A DNA stretch of 64,000 nucleotides from Neobacillus mesonae (GTDB taxonomy: Bacteria > Bacillota > Bacilli > Bacillales > Cytobacillaceae). Positions 46,313 through 56,198 of the stretch are shown in pieces (the stretch's first letter is position 1; each line of letters opens with the position of its first letter). The notes beneath the pieces were generated by a model. That model was not told the origin of the DNA, searched no databases, and saw nothing but the letters and a program-made list of their open reading frames with translations. The position numbers and the translations under genes are program-made. Location of the stretch: contig NZ_KV440949.1 of the NCBI RefSeq assembly GCF_001636315.1, positions 398,203-462,202 on the forward strand, given 5' to 3'.

Positions 46313-47511
46313 TTGTTTCCTCCTTTAAGCCTTGCCCTTACAGCATCAACGTCCTTGTCTCCCCGTCCTGACAGACATACGACAAGATTTTTCGAAGGTC
46401 CAAGCTTTGCTGCCAGTTTAACTGCAAACGCAACGGCATGGGAGCTTTCCAGCGCTGGAATAATTCCTTCTAGTTTAGACAATAACTGAAAGGCATCTAG
46501 CGCCTCTTGATCGGTAATTGAATGATATTGAGCACGACCAATCTCCTTTAAATAACTATGCTCCGGGCCGACTCCTGGATAATCAAGACCTGCAGACACG
46601 GAGTGGGCTTCTTGAATCTGACCGTCCTCATTTTGCAGCACATACATTAAGGCTCCGTGAAGAACACCCGGTTTTCCTTTGGTTAATGACGCTGCATGAA
46701 ATGGAGTATCAACTCCTTGTCCAGCTGCCTCAACACCATAAAGCTCTACTTCGTTCTCTTCAATAAACGGATAGAACATTCCCATCGCATTGCTGCCGCC
46801 GCCGATACATGCGACCACCGCATCTGGAAGAGATGGATTCCTATCTAAAAATTGTTTTTTTGTCTCCTTTCCAATGACACTTTGAAAATCTCTAACGATC
46901 ATTGGGAAAGGGTGTGGACCGGATACCGAACCTAATAAATAATGGGTATCTTCAACATGTGCCACCCAGTATCTTAAAGCTTCGTTAACAGCATCCTTTA
47001 ATGTCGCGCTTCCAGATGTTACACTTACAACCTTAGCACCTAATAATTCCATCCTGAATACATTCAGCGCCTGTCGTTTGATATCTTCTTCTCCCATAAA
47101 AATAACACAGTCTAAATTCAACAAAGCACAAACCGTCGCAGTCGCCACACCATGCTGGCCAGCACCGGTTTCAGCAACGATTTTTCTTTTGCCCATGCGT
47201 ACTGCGAGCAGCGCCTGGCCAATCGCATTATTAATTTTATGTGCACCCGTGTGGTTTAAATCTTCCCGCTTTAAATAAATATTGGCCCCGCCGGCATATT
47301 TGGTTAAGTTTTCAGCGAAATATAACGGCGTCTCTCTTCCAACATATTCCTTAAGCAATCGCTCAAATTCAGCTTTAAATTCCGGGTCCAGTTTCGCCTT
47401 TTCGTAAGCATCGGCCAGTTCAGTAATTGCCTTCATTAAAGTTTCCGGTACAAATCTTCCCCCGAATTTGCCAAAATGGCCTGTTTGATTCGGCAACGTA
47501 TAAGCGGTCAT
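46309..47511 (-). CDS. trpB: Tryptophan synthase beta subunit
   Basis: PLP enzyme joining indole and serine. PLP Lys in [10 protein letters not shown], glycine loop [18 protein letters not shown]. 400 aa, full length. Overlaps trpF by 4 nt. Confidence 0.98.
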   Translation of the reverse strand: MTAYTLPNQTGHFGKFGGRFVPETLMKAITELADAYEKAKLDPEFKAEFERLLKEYVGRETPLYFAENLTKYAGGANIYLKREDLNHTGAHKINNAIGQALLAVRMGKRKIVAETGAGQHGVATATVCALLNLDCVIFMGEEDIKRQALNVFRMELLGAKVVSVTSGSATLKDAVNEALRYWVAHVEDTHYLLGSVSGPHPFPMIVRDFQSVIGKETKKQFLDRNPSLPDAVVACIGGGSNAMGMFYPFIEENEVELYGVEAAGQGVDTPFHAASLTKGKPGVLHGALMYVLQNEDGQIQEAHSVSAGLDYPGVGPEHSYLKEIGRAQYHSITDQEALDAFQLLSKLEGIIPALESSHAVAFAVKLAAKLGPSKNLVVCLSGRGDKDVDAVRARLKGGNK

Positions 47512-48134
47512 TTCATTTCTCCTCCTACTGCGATTCCTTTAGCCTTCGCTATAAATGCTTTGATTTTTTCAAGGTCTTTTACCCCATTACTTTCAACCCC
47601 GGAGCTTACATCGACCATATAAGGCTTGATGATTCTAATTGCCTGTTCCACATTATCAATATGGAGCCCGCCAGCAAGAATGATTTTCTTATTGGCCAGC
47701 AAATTTGTATTTACTTCATGCCAATCAAACACCGTTCCATTTCCGCCCCGGTATTTCCCCTTTGGACTATCTAGCAAAATATAATCTGCCGGAAAATCTC
47801 CGATATTTGCTAACTGCTCATTCCCCTGAAAACTGACCGCTTTAATCACCGGATATGACAGTGATTGGCTATATTCGGCAGTCTCATCGCCGTGCAATTG
47901 TATATGGGTTAGACCTGCGAATGATGCAATTCTATCAATTTCCTCATGGGTTTCGTTTACAAATACACCGACTTTATAAACATCAGGGGGAAGACTTTTA
48001 GCAATTTCTTTAGCCAGCTCCACAGAAACTCGCCGCTTGCTTTCTGCAAAAACTAAGCCAATTGCGTCAGCCCCATAATGAACGGCTTGAATCCCTGTGT
48101 TCACATCTGTTATTCCGCAAATTTTTACTTTCAT
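47508..48134 (-). CDS. trpF: Phosphoribosylanthranilate isomerase
   Basis: TIM-barrel isomerase of the third step. KICGIT start with catalytic Cys, catalytic Asp and GG in [21 protein letters not shown] phosphate site. 208 aa. ATGA overlap with trpC. Confidence 0.97.
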   Translation of the reverse strand: MKVKICGITDVNTGIQAVHYGADAIGLVFAESKRRVSVELAKEIAKSLPPDVYKVGVFVNETHEEIDRIASFAGLTHIQLHGDETAEYSQSLSYPVIKAVSFQGNEQLANIGDFPADYILLDSPKGKYRGGNGTVFDWHEVNTNLLANKKIILAGGLHIDNVEQAIRIIKPYMVDVSSGVESNGVKDLEKIKAFIAKAKGIAVGGEMK

Positions 48135-48922
48135 TTCTTTACACCTTCTACTAACGGCAATTTAAATCCTTTAAGGGTTTCGCCAATACTGCTACTTTTC
48201 ATAAAAGCTTCACCGACTAAAATTCCGTTTGCACCCGCATCCCGTACGCGTTCAACATCCAGCGGCTGGTGAAGTCCGCTTTCACTAATTAAAAATGCAC
48301 CCGCGCTTTTAACAATCGCAGCTAATTTTTCCGTTACTTCTAGTGAAACATTGAAGGTTTTTAAATCACGGTTATTTACCCCAATCAGTTTGGCACCTGT
48401 TTTTAGAGCTGTTTCTAATTCCTCCTGATTATGGACCTCCATCAAAACCTCTAACCCGGATTGAGTTGCATATTGATATAAATCTTGCAGTTCTTCTTCC
48501 TTCAATGCCGCAACGATTAACAGCACCAAATCAGCACCATAGCCTTTCGCCTGGTCAATTTGCAGCCGATCGATAATAAAATCTTTACAAAGAATTGGCA
48601 GCTGGACCGCTTCCCGGACAGCCGTCAAATCTGCGAAAGCCCCTTTAAAAAAGGTTTGATCCGTAAGAACCGAGATTGCGCTGGCACCGTTTTTTTCATA
48701 TATAACTGCTTGTTCAGCCGGTACAGCCGTGCTATTAATCATCCCTTTGGATGGTGATGCACGCTTGAATTCTGCAATAATTGCTAATTCCTCAGCATTT
48801 TGGAGCGTTTCAATGAAAGACCTCGCCTTAAAATGGGATACAGGTATATCGTTTAAATGTTCACGAAGAAGTTTTACCTCTACCTTCTTCTGTTCAATGA
48901 TTTGATCTAAGATGGTTCCCAT
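48131..48922 (-). CDS. trpC: Indole-3-glycerol phosphate synthase
   Basis: Ring closure step. TIM barrel with EFKRASPSKG (catalytic Glu/Lys), CKDFIIDRLQ, GVNNRDLKTF and SESGL. 263 aa. Starts at the base after the trpD stop; AAGGAGG lies upstream. Confidence 0.97.
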   Translation of the reverse strand: MGTILDQIIEQKKVEVKLLREHLNDIPVSHFKARSFIETLQNAEELAIIAEFKRASPSKGMINSTAVPAEQAVIYEKNGASAISVLTDQTFFKGAFADLTAVREAVQLPILCKDFIIDRLQIDQAKGYGADLVLLIVAALKEEELQDLYQYATQSGLEVLMEVHNQEELETALKTGAKLIGVNNRDLKTFNVSLEVTEKLAAIVKSAGAFLISESGLHQPLDVERVRDAGANGILVGEAFMKSSSIGETLKGFKLPLVEGVKK

Positions 48923-49948
48923 TTATATTGCCTCCTTCTGAACTGCATTGGATTTTTCAATTAATGTCGTCAGCCTGTTATAGGCTTTACCTGAATCAAT
49001 AATTTCGGCTGCAATCCTTATTCCGGCTTCAATGCTATCTGCTTTGTCAGCCGTAAAAATACCAATTCCGGCATTCAGCAATACAGTATCCCGGTACGCA
49101 CCTTTTTTCCCACGTAACACTTCGAGTAAAATTCCTGCATTATCTTTCGCTTCCCCACCTCTAATAGCACTGTTATCATAGCGCGGCAGATTAACTTCTT
49201 CTGGAGTAAACGTTGTATGAGAAATGATCCCGTTCTCTAGAATCGCAAGATGATTTTCCCCTTGCAGCGAGGCTTCATCCATGAAACCTGCTCCATTTAC
49301 AATGACCGCCTTTTTTCTACCGAGCTGCTTAAGCACTTCAGCAAACACGGTTAAAAGATCGCGGCGGTATACCCCAAGGAGCTGATAATCAAGTTCAATT
49401 GGGTTTGTCAGCGGCCCGATAAAGTTAAAAATCGTTGGAATTTTAAGCTCCCTTCTTACGGTCGTTACCTTTTTTAATTTCGGATGGACATGAGGGGCGA
49501 ATAAGAAAGCAATCCCAATTTCTTCAATTAATTCTTCAATTGCATCCGGGCTTAAGTTTAAATTCACGCCTAAATATTCAAGAACATCAGCACTCCCGGT
49601 TTTACTGGAGATACTGCGATTACCATGCTTCGCAACGGGAATTCCGGCACCTGCCAATACAAAAGCTGACGTTGTGCTGACGTTAAAGCTGGACGATCCA
49701 TCCCCGCCAGTACCGCAATTATCAAGGGCGTTCGGCAGCCTCTTATTAAATCGCAATGTATTTCCCTTTAATGCCTTAACAATCCCGACAATTTCATCAA
49801 CGGTTTCCCCTTTTGATTTAAGTCCCATTAAAAAGGCGGCAATTTCGGATTCCGAAACCTCTTCACCTAAAATGTAATCTACCGCTTCCTTCATTTGATT
49901 TTCTGAAAAAGATCTATGCTCAGCTAACTGGAGTAAATAACTCTTCAT
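48923..49948 (-). CDS. trpD: Anthranilate phosphoribosyltransferase
   Basis: Transfers phosphoribose to anthranilate. DNCGTGGDGSSSFNVST (PRPP loop), KHGNRSISSKTGSADVLE, Mg ligands in GGEAKDNA. 341 aa. Overlaps trpG by 29 nt. Confidence 0.97.
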   Translation of the reverse strand: MKSYLLQLAEHRSFSENQMKEAVDYILGEEVSESEIAAFLMGLKSKGETVDEIVGIVKALKGNTLRFNKRLPNALDNCGTGGDGSSSFNVSTTSAFVLAGAGIPVAKHGNRSISSKTGSADVLEYLGVNLNLSPDAIEELIEEIGIAFLFAPHVHPKLKKVTTVRRELKIPTIFNFIGPLTNPIELDYQLLGVYRRDLLTVFAEVLKQLGRKKAVIVNGAGFMDEASLQGENHLAILENGIISHTTFTPEEVNLPRYDNSAIRGGEAKDNAGILLEVLRGKKGAYRDTVLLNAGIGIFTADKADSIEAGIRIAAEIIDSGKAYNRLTTLIEKSNAVQKEAI

Positions 49949-50531
49949 CTTTTCTCGTCCTTTCTATCTCAGCTAAAAAATTTCTCAACATTTGCTTTCC
50001 TTCAGGTGTACCAATTGATTCCGGATGAAACTGCAGCCCGTAGACAAGGTGGTGTATATGTTTAACCGCCATAATTTCATGATCATCCGTTGAATGAGCC
50101 GTACATTCGAGCTCGGATGGTAAACTGTCCTTGTCAATCGTTAAGGAATGATAGCGCATCACCTCTATTGGGGAGGTAAGGTTAGCGAATACACCGCGGC
50201 TGTTATGGCTGATGTTCGATATTTTCCCATGTTTAATGGTTTTTGCAGTCCGGATTTCACCGCCAAATGCAGCTCCGATTGCCTGGTGCCCAAGACAAAT
50301 ACCTAAAATCGGGATTTTTTGATAAAAGCGTTGAATAACTTCTAAACAAATTCCAGCATCCTCTGGCCTGCCGGGCCCAGGTGATAAAATGATCGCTTTC
50401 GGTTTCAATCTGTCAATTTCTTCAATCGTTATTTGATTATTCCGGTGGACAGCTGCTTTTTCGCCAATTTCACCCAAATATTGATACAGGTTAAATGTAA
50501 AGGAATCGAAATTATCAATCAGTAAAATCAT
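49920..50531 (-). CDS. trpG: Anthranilate synthase glutamine amidotransferase subunit
   Basis: Class I glutamine amidotransferase supplying ammonia to TrpE. Catalytic Cys in ILGICLGHQAIG, His-Glu in LQFHPESI. 203 aa. In B. subtilis this subunit sits in the folate operon and is shared with PabB; here it lies inside trp. ATGA overlap with trpE. Confidence 0.95.
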   Translation of the reverse strand: MILLIDNFDSFTFNLYQYLGEIGEKAAVHRNNQITIEEIDRLKPKAIILSPGPGRPEDAGICLEVIQRFYQKIPILGICLGHQAIGAAFGGEIRTAKTIKHGKISNISHNSRGVFANLTSPIEVMRYHSLTIDKDSLPSELECTAHSTDDHEIMAVKHIHHLVYGLQFHPESIGTPEGKQMLRNFLAEIERTRKDEELFTPVS

Positions 50532-51919
50532 TTTGCCTCCCTCCCTTCTAGAAACGATTTTAATTTATTCGACGTTTCTTCATATTCAGACTCGGGATGG
50601 GAGTCAAACACAATTCCGGCACCTGCTTGAATGTAAGCTGTTCCTTCCTTTAAAATCATCGTCCGGATTGCCAGAGCAAAATCAATATTCCCGTTTGCAG
50701 ATACATAACCAACCGCACCGGAATACAGACCGCGTTTGGAAGCTTCTAATTTATTGATGATTTCCATTGCCCTGACCTTCGGTGCACCTGATACTGTACC
50801 TGCTGGGAGGCAGGCAGCCAGCGCATCAAGTGCGGTTTTATCAGGATGAAGCTGTCCGCTGATTTCCGATACGAGGTGCATCACATGGCGGAACTTTTCA
50901 ACCGCCATATACTTATCCACATAAACCGAACCGAATTCACAAACCTTTCCAAGATCATTTCTGCCAAGATCCACCAGCATTTTATGCTCGGCAAGCTCTT
51001 TTTCATCATGAAGTAAATCGGTTTCAAGCGCTAAATCTTCGGAAGCTGTTTTTCCTCGTTTTCTCGTTCCTGCGATGGGGTTGGCAATCACAGCTTTTCC
51101 TTTTGTTTTAATTAAACTTTCTGGTGAAGAACCAATCACATTATAAGCACCGAAATCAATGTAAAACATATACGGCGTTGGATTATGGGAACGATGCTTT
51201 CGGTAAAGTGACAGCGGGGAGCCTTGAAATTCTGATTTCATTCTCCTTGACAGCACCACTTGGAAAATATCCCCTGCGAGAATATGCTCCTTTGCAGTGT
51301 CAACATTTTTGATGAAGGTTTCCCTCGTAGTTTCCGATTCAAATCCGCTAAAGGAGAAGGGCTCATCTTCTTTAAAATCATATGTTTTTTTCAGTTCCGC
51401 TTCTCTCTGCTTTATTTTCTGTTCAATTTTGCTCATATCACTATCTGCAAACGGGACCCCGCAAATGAATACTTTTTCCGCGGGATGATCATAAACTATT
51501 ACCTCTTCATAAAACATTAAATGCACATCAGGCATTTCCAATCCGTTAGGATACTCTTTGCCGATTTCCTCATATTCCCTAATGATGTCATAGCCAACAT
51601 AGCCAACCGCACCACCAATAAATGGGAATTGCAAATCTTCGAGATCCCTTCCCGGAAGCAGACCATGTAATACATCTAATGGATTTCCTTTAATTGTCCT
51701 GTTGTCACCGCTTTGCCCGATAATGGTATTGTTATCTCCGTAGGAAATTAGCTCAAACGCGGGATCAGCTCCGATGAAGGAATAACGACCCGAGTGGTTA
51801 AATTTATTTGAGCTTTCCAATAAAAATTTCTTTACCCCGCTAATCTTTTGCAAAATTGAAATCGGGGTAAGGACATCTCCACTAATCTCACTGACTAAAA
51901 AGTCTGTTTTGGTTTCCAT
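50528..51919 (-). CDS. trpE: Anthranilate synthase component I
   Basis: Converts chorismate to anthranilate. The N-terminal tryptophan feedback site has LLESS (Ser of the LLES motif); catalytic C-terminal half with SPESLIKT, PIAGTRKRG, VDLGRNDLG, PAGTVSGAPK, GAGIVFDS. Start ATG 51919 after GAGGAG, 463 aa; earlier in-frame starts precede that site. First gene after the T-box leader. Confidence 0.97.
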   Translation of the reverse strand: METKTDFLVSEISGDVLTPISILQKISGVKKFLLESSNKFNHSGRYSFIGADPAFELISYGDNNTIIGQSGDNRTIKGNPLDVLHGLLPGRDLEDLQFPFIGGAVGYVGYDIIREYEEIGKEYPNGLEMPDVHLMFYEEVIVYDHPAEKVFICGVPFADSDMSKIEQKIKQREAELKKTYDFKEDEPFSFSGFESETTRETFIKNVDTAKEHILAGDIFQVVLSRRMKSEFQGSPLSLYRKHRSHNPTPYMFYIDFGAYNVIGSSPESLIKTKGKAVIANPIAGTRKRGKTASEDLALETDLLHDEKELAEHKMLVDLGRNDLGKVCEFGSVYVDKYMAVEKFRHVMHLVSEISGQLHPDKTALDALAACLPAGTVSGAPKVRAMEIINKLEASKRGLYSGAVGYVSANGNIDFALAIRTMILKEGTAYIQAGAGIVFDSHPESEYEETSNKLKSFLEGREAK

Positions 51920-51992
51920 TTCTCTGCTCCTCTCAACTAAAAGCATCAGCACCTATAGTCAAATTCAAACTGTCAAGATGCTAAAGCGGACT

Positions 51993-52285
51993 AAAAAAAA
52001 AATTCGTCCTCCAGATGCATAACAAATGTTATGCATCTGGAGGACGAATCTTAGATCCGTGGTGCCACCTTCATTAGCTAAAAATCAGCTCACTTTACCG
52101 GTATCAGAGAAAAAATTTAATACCTGTCTCATATAACGATGAGAGTTCGCCAAAGCCTACTGAATCAAATGGAATTGTTCGGTTTGGAGGCTCGGAAGTC
52201 CATTCACCAATACATCTTCACTGATTTGCACCAACCATCAGCTCTCTTTAGAATTTGTAAAGACTACTCCTCTTCGTCAAAGCCA
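51993..52285 (-). promoter_or_regulatory. tRNA-Trp T-box riboswitch leader of the trp operon
   Basis: On the minus strand: stem I with AGAGAGCTGATGGTTGGTG, specifier TGG (Trp) at 52202-52200 in GTGAA-TGG-ACTTCCGAG, T-box AAGGTGGCACCACGG (52071-52057), then a 23-bp perfect terminator stem (52049-52027 with 52024-52002) and T9. Uncharged tRNA-Trp would stabilise the antiterminator. Confidence 0.95.
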
Positions 52286-52468
52286 AAACAATTATTTAAT
52301 TGATTTTTATCTTAATCATTTCACAATCACCTGTCAAGTGGTTTTTGGAAAATTCTAAATGGATAAGCAATTTTTATCTTCATTTTAGGATTTTTCTACC
52401 ACGGTAATTTTGTAGCTGTCAGTAAATATTAACTATATAAATATTTAGAAGGCGGGATAGGAAGACAA

Positions 52469-53746
52469 ATGGAACATATTGAGCAATTATGGAAAAACCA
52501 AAATGCTGCAAAAAACAAAAAGGCCAAGTCAGGCCAAAAAGGTTCCAGTGAAATTTCCAGCCAAAAATGGGCAATCCTTTCATTATCATCTATTCCTTTA
52601 GTCATGACGTTAGGAAATTCTATGTTAATCCCTGTACTGCCCTCGATGGAAAAAGAACTATCAATCAGCGCGTTTCAATCAAGCATGGTTATCACGGTAT
52701 ATTCTATTGTGGCTATCATACTCATTCCAATTGCAGGATATTTATCTGATCATATCGGCAGAAAAAAAGTTATTGTCCCTAGTCTTATTATTGCGGGTAT
52801 TGGCGGCTTGATTTCGGGGTGGGCAGCCTGGAAACTCGAGAACGCTTATTGGGTTATTTTGGCAGGGAGAGCCCTTCAAGGGGTAGGTGCGGCTGGAGCA
52901 TTCCCGATTGTTCTACCGCTTGTGGGAGATATGTTCAAAAATGAAGATGACGTAAGTACCTGTTTAGGACTTATCGAAACCTCCAATACCTTTGGCAAAG
53001 TATTAAGCCCCATTTTCGGTGCGATACTAGCAGGATTTATGTGGTTTTTACCTTTTCTTGCATTCCCAATTTTTTGTGCCATATCTGTTTTGATGATGGC
53101 TTTTCTTGTGAAATCGCCAAAAAGCTCGCAAAAGCCGATGCCTTTCAAGGATTTTTTTACCGGAATTAAAAAAACGTTTAAGGAAAAAGGGCGCTGGCTC
53201 TATGCTATATTTTTTGTCGGCGGGATTCTTATGCTTGTTCTGTTTGGAATATTATTTTATCTGTCTGAGGTATTTGAAACAGAGTATGGAATTAAGGATA
53301 TTAAAAAGGGATTTTTTTTAGCCTTGCCGCTTGGCGCGTTATGTTTAGCCTCGTTTATTAGCGGGAAAGTCATTAAAAAGAATAAAGTATTAATGAAGTG
53401 GTTGACATTTGGCGGAATTCTTGCGGCGGCACTCTCAATTGCAGCCTTATGGTTTTCGATTAAGCTATGGTACATGATCAGCATGTTTGTCATTAGCGGA
53501 ATAGGAATTGGCATCGGACTCCCATGTCTCGACTCCTTAATTACGGATGGAGTTGAAAAGAAAGAACGGGGAACGATTACAAGCTTTTATACTTCGATGC
53601 GGTTTATCGGTGTTGCGGCAGGGCCGCCAATAATTGCTCTGTTAATGAACTATTCTAATCATTTGATTTTCATTATCATGAGCAGCATTAGTATTTTAGC
53701 AGCGATTATCACACTATTTGCCATTAAACCACAGGCAAAAGGATGA
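52469..53746 (+). CDS. MFS multidrug-type exporter
   Basis: 12-helix major-facilitator transporter, 425 aa, with a hydrophilic 30-residue N-terminus. Motif A GYLSDHIGRKK and motif C-like GRALQGVGAAGAFPI of drug:H+ antiporters. Similar in style to the TetA/Bmr/YfkF class. Substrate unknown. Own promoter region after the trp leader; terminator follows. Confidence 0.85.
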   Translation: MEHIEQLWKNQNAAKNKKAKSGQKGSSEISSQKWAILSLSSIPLVMTLGNSMLIPVLPSMEKELSISAFQSSMVITVYSIVAIILIPIAGYLSDHIGRKKVIVPSLIIAGIGGLISGWAAWKLENAYWVILAGRALQGVGAAGAFPIVLPLVGDMFKNEDDVSTCLGLIETSNTFGKVLSPIFGAILAGFMWFLPFLAFPIFCAISVLMMAFLVKSPKSSQKPMPFKDFFTGIKKTFKEKGRWLYAIFFVGGILMLVLFGILFYLSEVFETEYGIKDIKKGFFLALPLGALCLASFISGKVIKKNKVLMKWLTFGGILAAALSIAALWFSIKLWYMISMFVISGIGIGIGLPCLDSLITDGVEKKERGTITSFYTSMRFIGVAAGPPIIALLMNYSNHLIFIIMSSISILAAIITLFAIKPQAKG

Positions 53747-53752
53747 TCAATA

Positions 53753-53797
53753 AAAAAGAGCTGAGTGCGTAAAAAATTCGTATCTCAGCTCTTTTTT
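53753..53797 (+). terminator. Terminator of the MFS exporter gene
   Basis: AAAAAGAGCTGAG pairs with CTCAGCTCTTTTT, with an 18-nt loop. Confidence 0.85.
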
Positions 53798-53912
53798 ATA
53801 TTTTGCTTTTAAACAAAAATACCGCCATGTGGTGAATCCCGTTGACACAATGTTTTCTCTTCCACATTTACAATTATTATGTTATAATAATTATCGTCCC
53901 AAGCCAAACATT

Positions 53913-53986
53913 GCGGGTGTGGTTTAATGGTAGAATTTCAGCTTCCCAAGCTGACGGCGGGGGTTCGATTCCCCTCACCCGCTCCA
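53913..53986 (+). tRNA. tRNA-Gly (CCC)
   Basis: Cloverleaf: acceptor GCGGGTG / CACCCGC, anticodon arm TCAGC-TTCCCAA-GCTGA (anticodon CCC), T-arm GGGG-TTCGATT-CCCC, encoded CCA at 53984-53986. Reads GGG. Confidence 0.95.
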
Positions 53987-53993
53987 TGTTGTT

Positions 53994-54085
53994 GGAGAAG
54001 TACCCAAGTGGTTATAAGGGGGCGCACTCGAAATGCGTTAGGGCGGGCGACCGTCGCGTGAGTTCGAATCTCACCTTCTCCGCCA
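53994..54085 (+). tRNA. tRNA-Ser (CGA)
   Basis: Acceptor GGAGAAG / CTTCTCC, anticodon arm GCGCA-CTCGAAA-TGCGT (anticodon CGA), long variable arm GGGCGGGCGACCGTC, T-loop TTCGAAT, encoded CCA. Reads UCG. 7 bp after tRNA-Gly, one transcript. Confidence 0.94.
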
Positions 54086-54100
54086 TATACATAACAAATC

Positions 54101-54127
54101 AACGCCAGAATCTTCTGGCGTTTTTTA
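54101..54127 (+). terminator. Terminator of the tRNA pair
   Basis: AACGCCAGAA-TC-TTCTGGCGTT, then TTTTAT. Confidence 0.88.
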
Positions 54128-54186
54128 TATAATACTTTATGTGTATAATAACAATAACTAACAAAATGAGTTAAAGGATGATTGAC

Positions 54187-54471
54187 TTGAATATCAAAAG
54201 TTATACGGTAGAAAAATTAGAAGATCCATTTGGACTGCTGTCCGGAGACCGCTATGAATTCTTTCTTGATCTCGATATAGATGAAGAGGATGAACTTTTT
54301 TCAGAGAAAGGGGTTGGCTTAAGGGTGCTGTTTGTTGCTGAAGGGGAACAGACAAAAATCGTCAGCTATCATTTTTTTGAACAAGGAAGCGAGAAAGTGT
54401 TCGACTTTGCCCTTGAGGATGATGAGGAAGAGGAAATTCTTCAATTTTGTAAGGAACATTTGGCGGAATAA
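54187..54471 (+). CDS. DUF6509-like acidic protein, 94 aa
   Basis: Strongly acidic small protein (MNIKSYTVEKLEDPFGLL... EDDEEEEILQFCKEHL). Resembles the conserved Bacillus family DUF6509. TTG 54187 lies 6 nt after AAAGGATG; the ATG at 54178 is within the site. Function unknown. Confidence 0.72.
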   Translation: MNIKSYTVEKLEDPFGLLSGDRYEFFLDLDIDEEDELFSEKGVGLRVLFVAEGEQTKIVSYHFFEQGSEKVFDFALEDDEEEEILQFCKEHLAE

Positions 54472-54473
54472 TA

Positions 54474-54528
54474 AACAGGGGTTGGTCCTAACTTCCACTA
54501 AGAAGTAAAGACCAACCCTCTGTTTTTT
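54474..54528. terminator. Bidirectional terminator
   Basis: AACAGGG-GTTGGTC pairs with GACCAACCCTCTGTT, then T-run. Between convergent genes. Confidence 0.85.
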
Positions 54529-54727
54529 AAAAGTGCTTACTATGATTTTGAATTACCTGTAATTCTTTAGTTGTTTGACTCATTTCACTATTGCAAATAG
54601 GGCATCGGGGTACATCACTGCTTTTAAAGTTATCGCGAATCCAGCATTTACAATCAGATGAATTACAAACCCAAATTTTTGTTTCCTCTAATTTGATTTC
54701 CTCTTCATTTCTTCTACCAAATGCCAA
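54527..54727 (-). CDS. YdjO-like cold-inducible protein, 66 aa
   Basis: MAFGRRNEEEIKLEETKIWV, then Cys pairs CNSSDC and CPIC, a zinc-ribbon-like layout, as in YdjO-related proteins. TTG start 7 nt after AAGGGGG. Directly downstream of a cold-shock gene, consistent with cold induction. Paralogue of 16749-16934. Confidence 0.8.
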   Translation of the reverse strand: MAFGRRNEEEIKLEETKIWVCNSSDCKCWIRDNFKSSDVPRCPICNSEMSQTTKELQVIQNHSKHF

Positions 54728-54756
54728 TTCTCTTCCCCCTTGATACTATTATAGAT

Positions 54757-54790
54757 AAAAAGGTGATGCTAAACCTTGCATCACCTTTTT
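54757..54790 (-). terminator. Terminator of the cold-shock gene
   Basis: AAAAAGGTGATGC pairs with GCATCACCTTTTT. Confidence 0.88.
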
Positions 54791-54802
54791 GTTAACAAAA
54801 GA

Positions 54803-55003
54803 TTAAACTGCTTGAACGTTTGCAGCTTGTGGTCCACGAGCGCCTTCAACGATTTCAAAGGAAACCGCTTGACCCTCTTCTAATGTTTTGAAACCTTCTG
54901 ATTGAATAGCAGAGAAGTGAACGAATACATCTTGACCGCCTTCAGCCTCAATAAATCCAAAACCTTTTTCTGCATTAAACCATTTTACTTTACCGTTTTT
55001 CAT
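54803..55003 (-). CDS. Cold-shock protein (CspA/CspB family)
   Basis: 66-aa five-stranded OB-fold RNA chaperone. RNP1 KGFGFIEAE and RNP2 VFVHFSAI are intact; WFNAEKG start. ATG 55003 after GGGGGTAAG; upstream frame is 5' leader. The leader between 55004 and about 55140 is long, as usual for cold-regulated csp mRNAs. Confidence 0.96.
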   Translation of the reverse strand: MKNGKVKWFNAEKGFGFIEAEGGQDVFVHFSAIQSEGFKTLEEGQAVSFEIVEGARGPQAANVQAV

Positions 55004-55203
55004 GGATCTTACCCCCAACATTTTGTTCACTTTAAAGTTAATCTTACATTTCAATTAAAAAGCCGTAATTACACGCTGGGCAATAGACATCACCCACATA
55101 AATCGTGCAGTTACGGCTACTCTTTCTAAAATATCAATCGAACTTAAAGCGTAATTTCATTATATTGCATGAATTGCAATTTGTCAAGCCATTTCCAAAT
55201 TAC

Positions 55204-56076
55204 TCAGGCTTCTTTCTTTACCTTTGCAGGCGCCTTTTTCCTTGGTGCTGCCGCTTTTTTGGGGGCAGCAGCCAACTTAGGTGACGCAGCTGCCGTTTTT
55301 GGCTTCGTCCTGTCAATTGAAGCCTGTAGTGCTGCCATTAAATCCGTCACATTCGAGGCTGCCGGCTCTTTCATTGCGGCTGTTACCGTTTCTTTACCTT
55401 GGCGTTTTGATTCAATTAATTCCAGCAGCGCCGTCCTGTATTCATCATTATATTTTTCAGGCTCAAATTCGGTTGTTAACTGGTCAATTAACAAAATCGC
55501 TGTATCAAGTTCCTTTTTGGTTACTTTATCCTCTGCTGGAACATTTGGTACGTCCCCTGCTTTTCGAACCTCATCCGGATAATGAATCGTCTCCATTATC
55601 AATGTATTTTCATATACCCGGATTACCGCCATCTGTTCTTTTGAACGGATAACAATCTTAGCCAGACCTACTTTTTCTGTTTCTTCAAGCGCTTTGCGTA
55701 ACAATGAATAAGCCTTTCCCCCACCTTCATTTGGGGACATATAATAGCTGCGGTCGAAGTATATCGGATCAATTTCCTCCATTTTTACAAAATCAATAAT
55801 TTCCACAGCCTTATCTTCATTTTCTTTTTTTAACTTTTCAAGATCATCGTTTTCGAGAACCACAAATTTCCCTTTTGTATACTCGTATGCCTTTACGATA
55901 TCCTCTGGCTTTACTTCCTCCTCACAAACAGAGCAAACCTTTTCATATTTAATCGGGGCATGGCATTTATTATGCAGCGTTCTCAGCTTGATATCCTTGT
56001 CTTCTGTTGCTGTATGAAGCTTAATGGGGATATTAACAAGGCCAAAGCTGATGCTCCCCTTCCACATTGTATGCAT
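55204..56076 (-). CDS. ku: Ku homologue, non-homologous end joining
   Basis: Homodimeric ring protein that binds DNA ends and recruits LigD. N-terminal MHTMWKGSISFGLVNIP is diagnostic; central beta-barrel; then an Ala/Lys/Pro-rich C-terminal tail (~250-290) typical of Bacillus/mycobacterial Ku that aids DNA binding. ATG 56076 after GGAG. Divergent from ligD. Confidence 0.95.
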   Translation of the reverse strand: MHTMWKGSISFGLVNIPIKLHTATEDKDIKLRTLHNKCHAPIKYEKVCSVCEEEVKPEDIVKAYEYTKGKFVVLENDDLEKLKKENEDKAVEIIDFVKMEEIDPIYFDRSYYMSPNEGGGKAYSLLRKALEETEKVGLAKIVIRSKEQMAVIRVYENTLIMETIHYPDEVRKAGDVPNVPAEDKVTKKELDTAILLIDQLTTEFEPEKYNDEYRTALLELIESKRQGKETVTAAMKEPAASNVTDLMAALQASIDRTKPKTAAASPKLAAAPKKAAAPRKKAPAKVKKEA

Positions 56077-56198
56077 AAATAATTCTCCAATCTTTTTGCT
56101 AATAGTGTGTGAATTGACGACCTTAACATACTTAAAAACATCTGGAAAAGAATGAACTGCTGCAGTTAAACGCAAAGTAATAGAAAAAGGGGAATTAC

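Noticed and set aside
53842..54132. 96-aa frame across the tRNA genes
   Set aside because: It only reads through two well-folded tRNAs.
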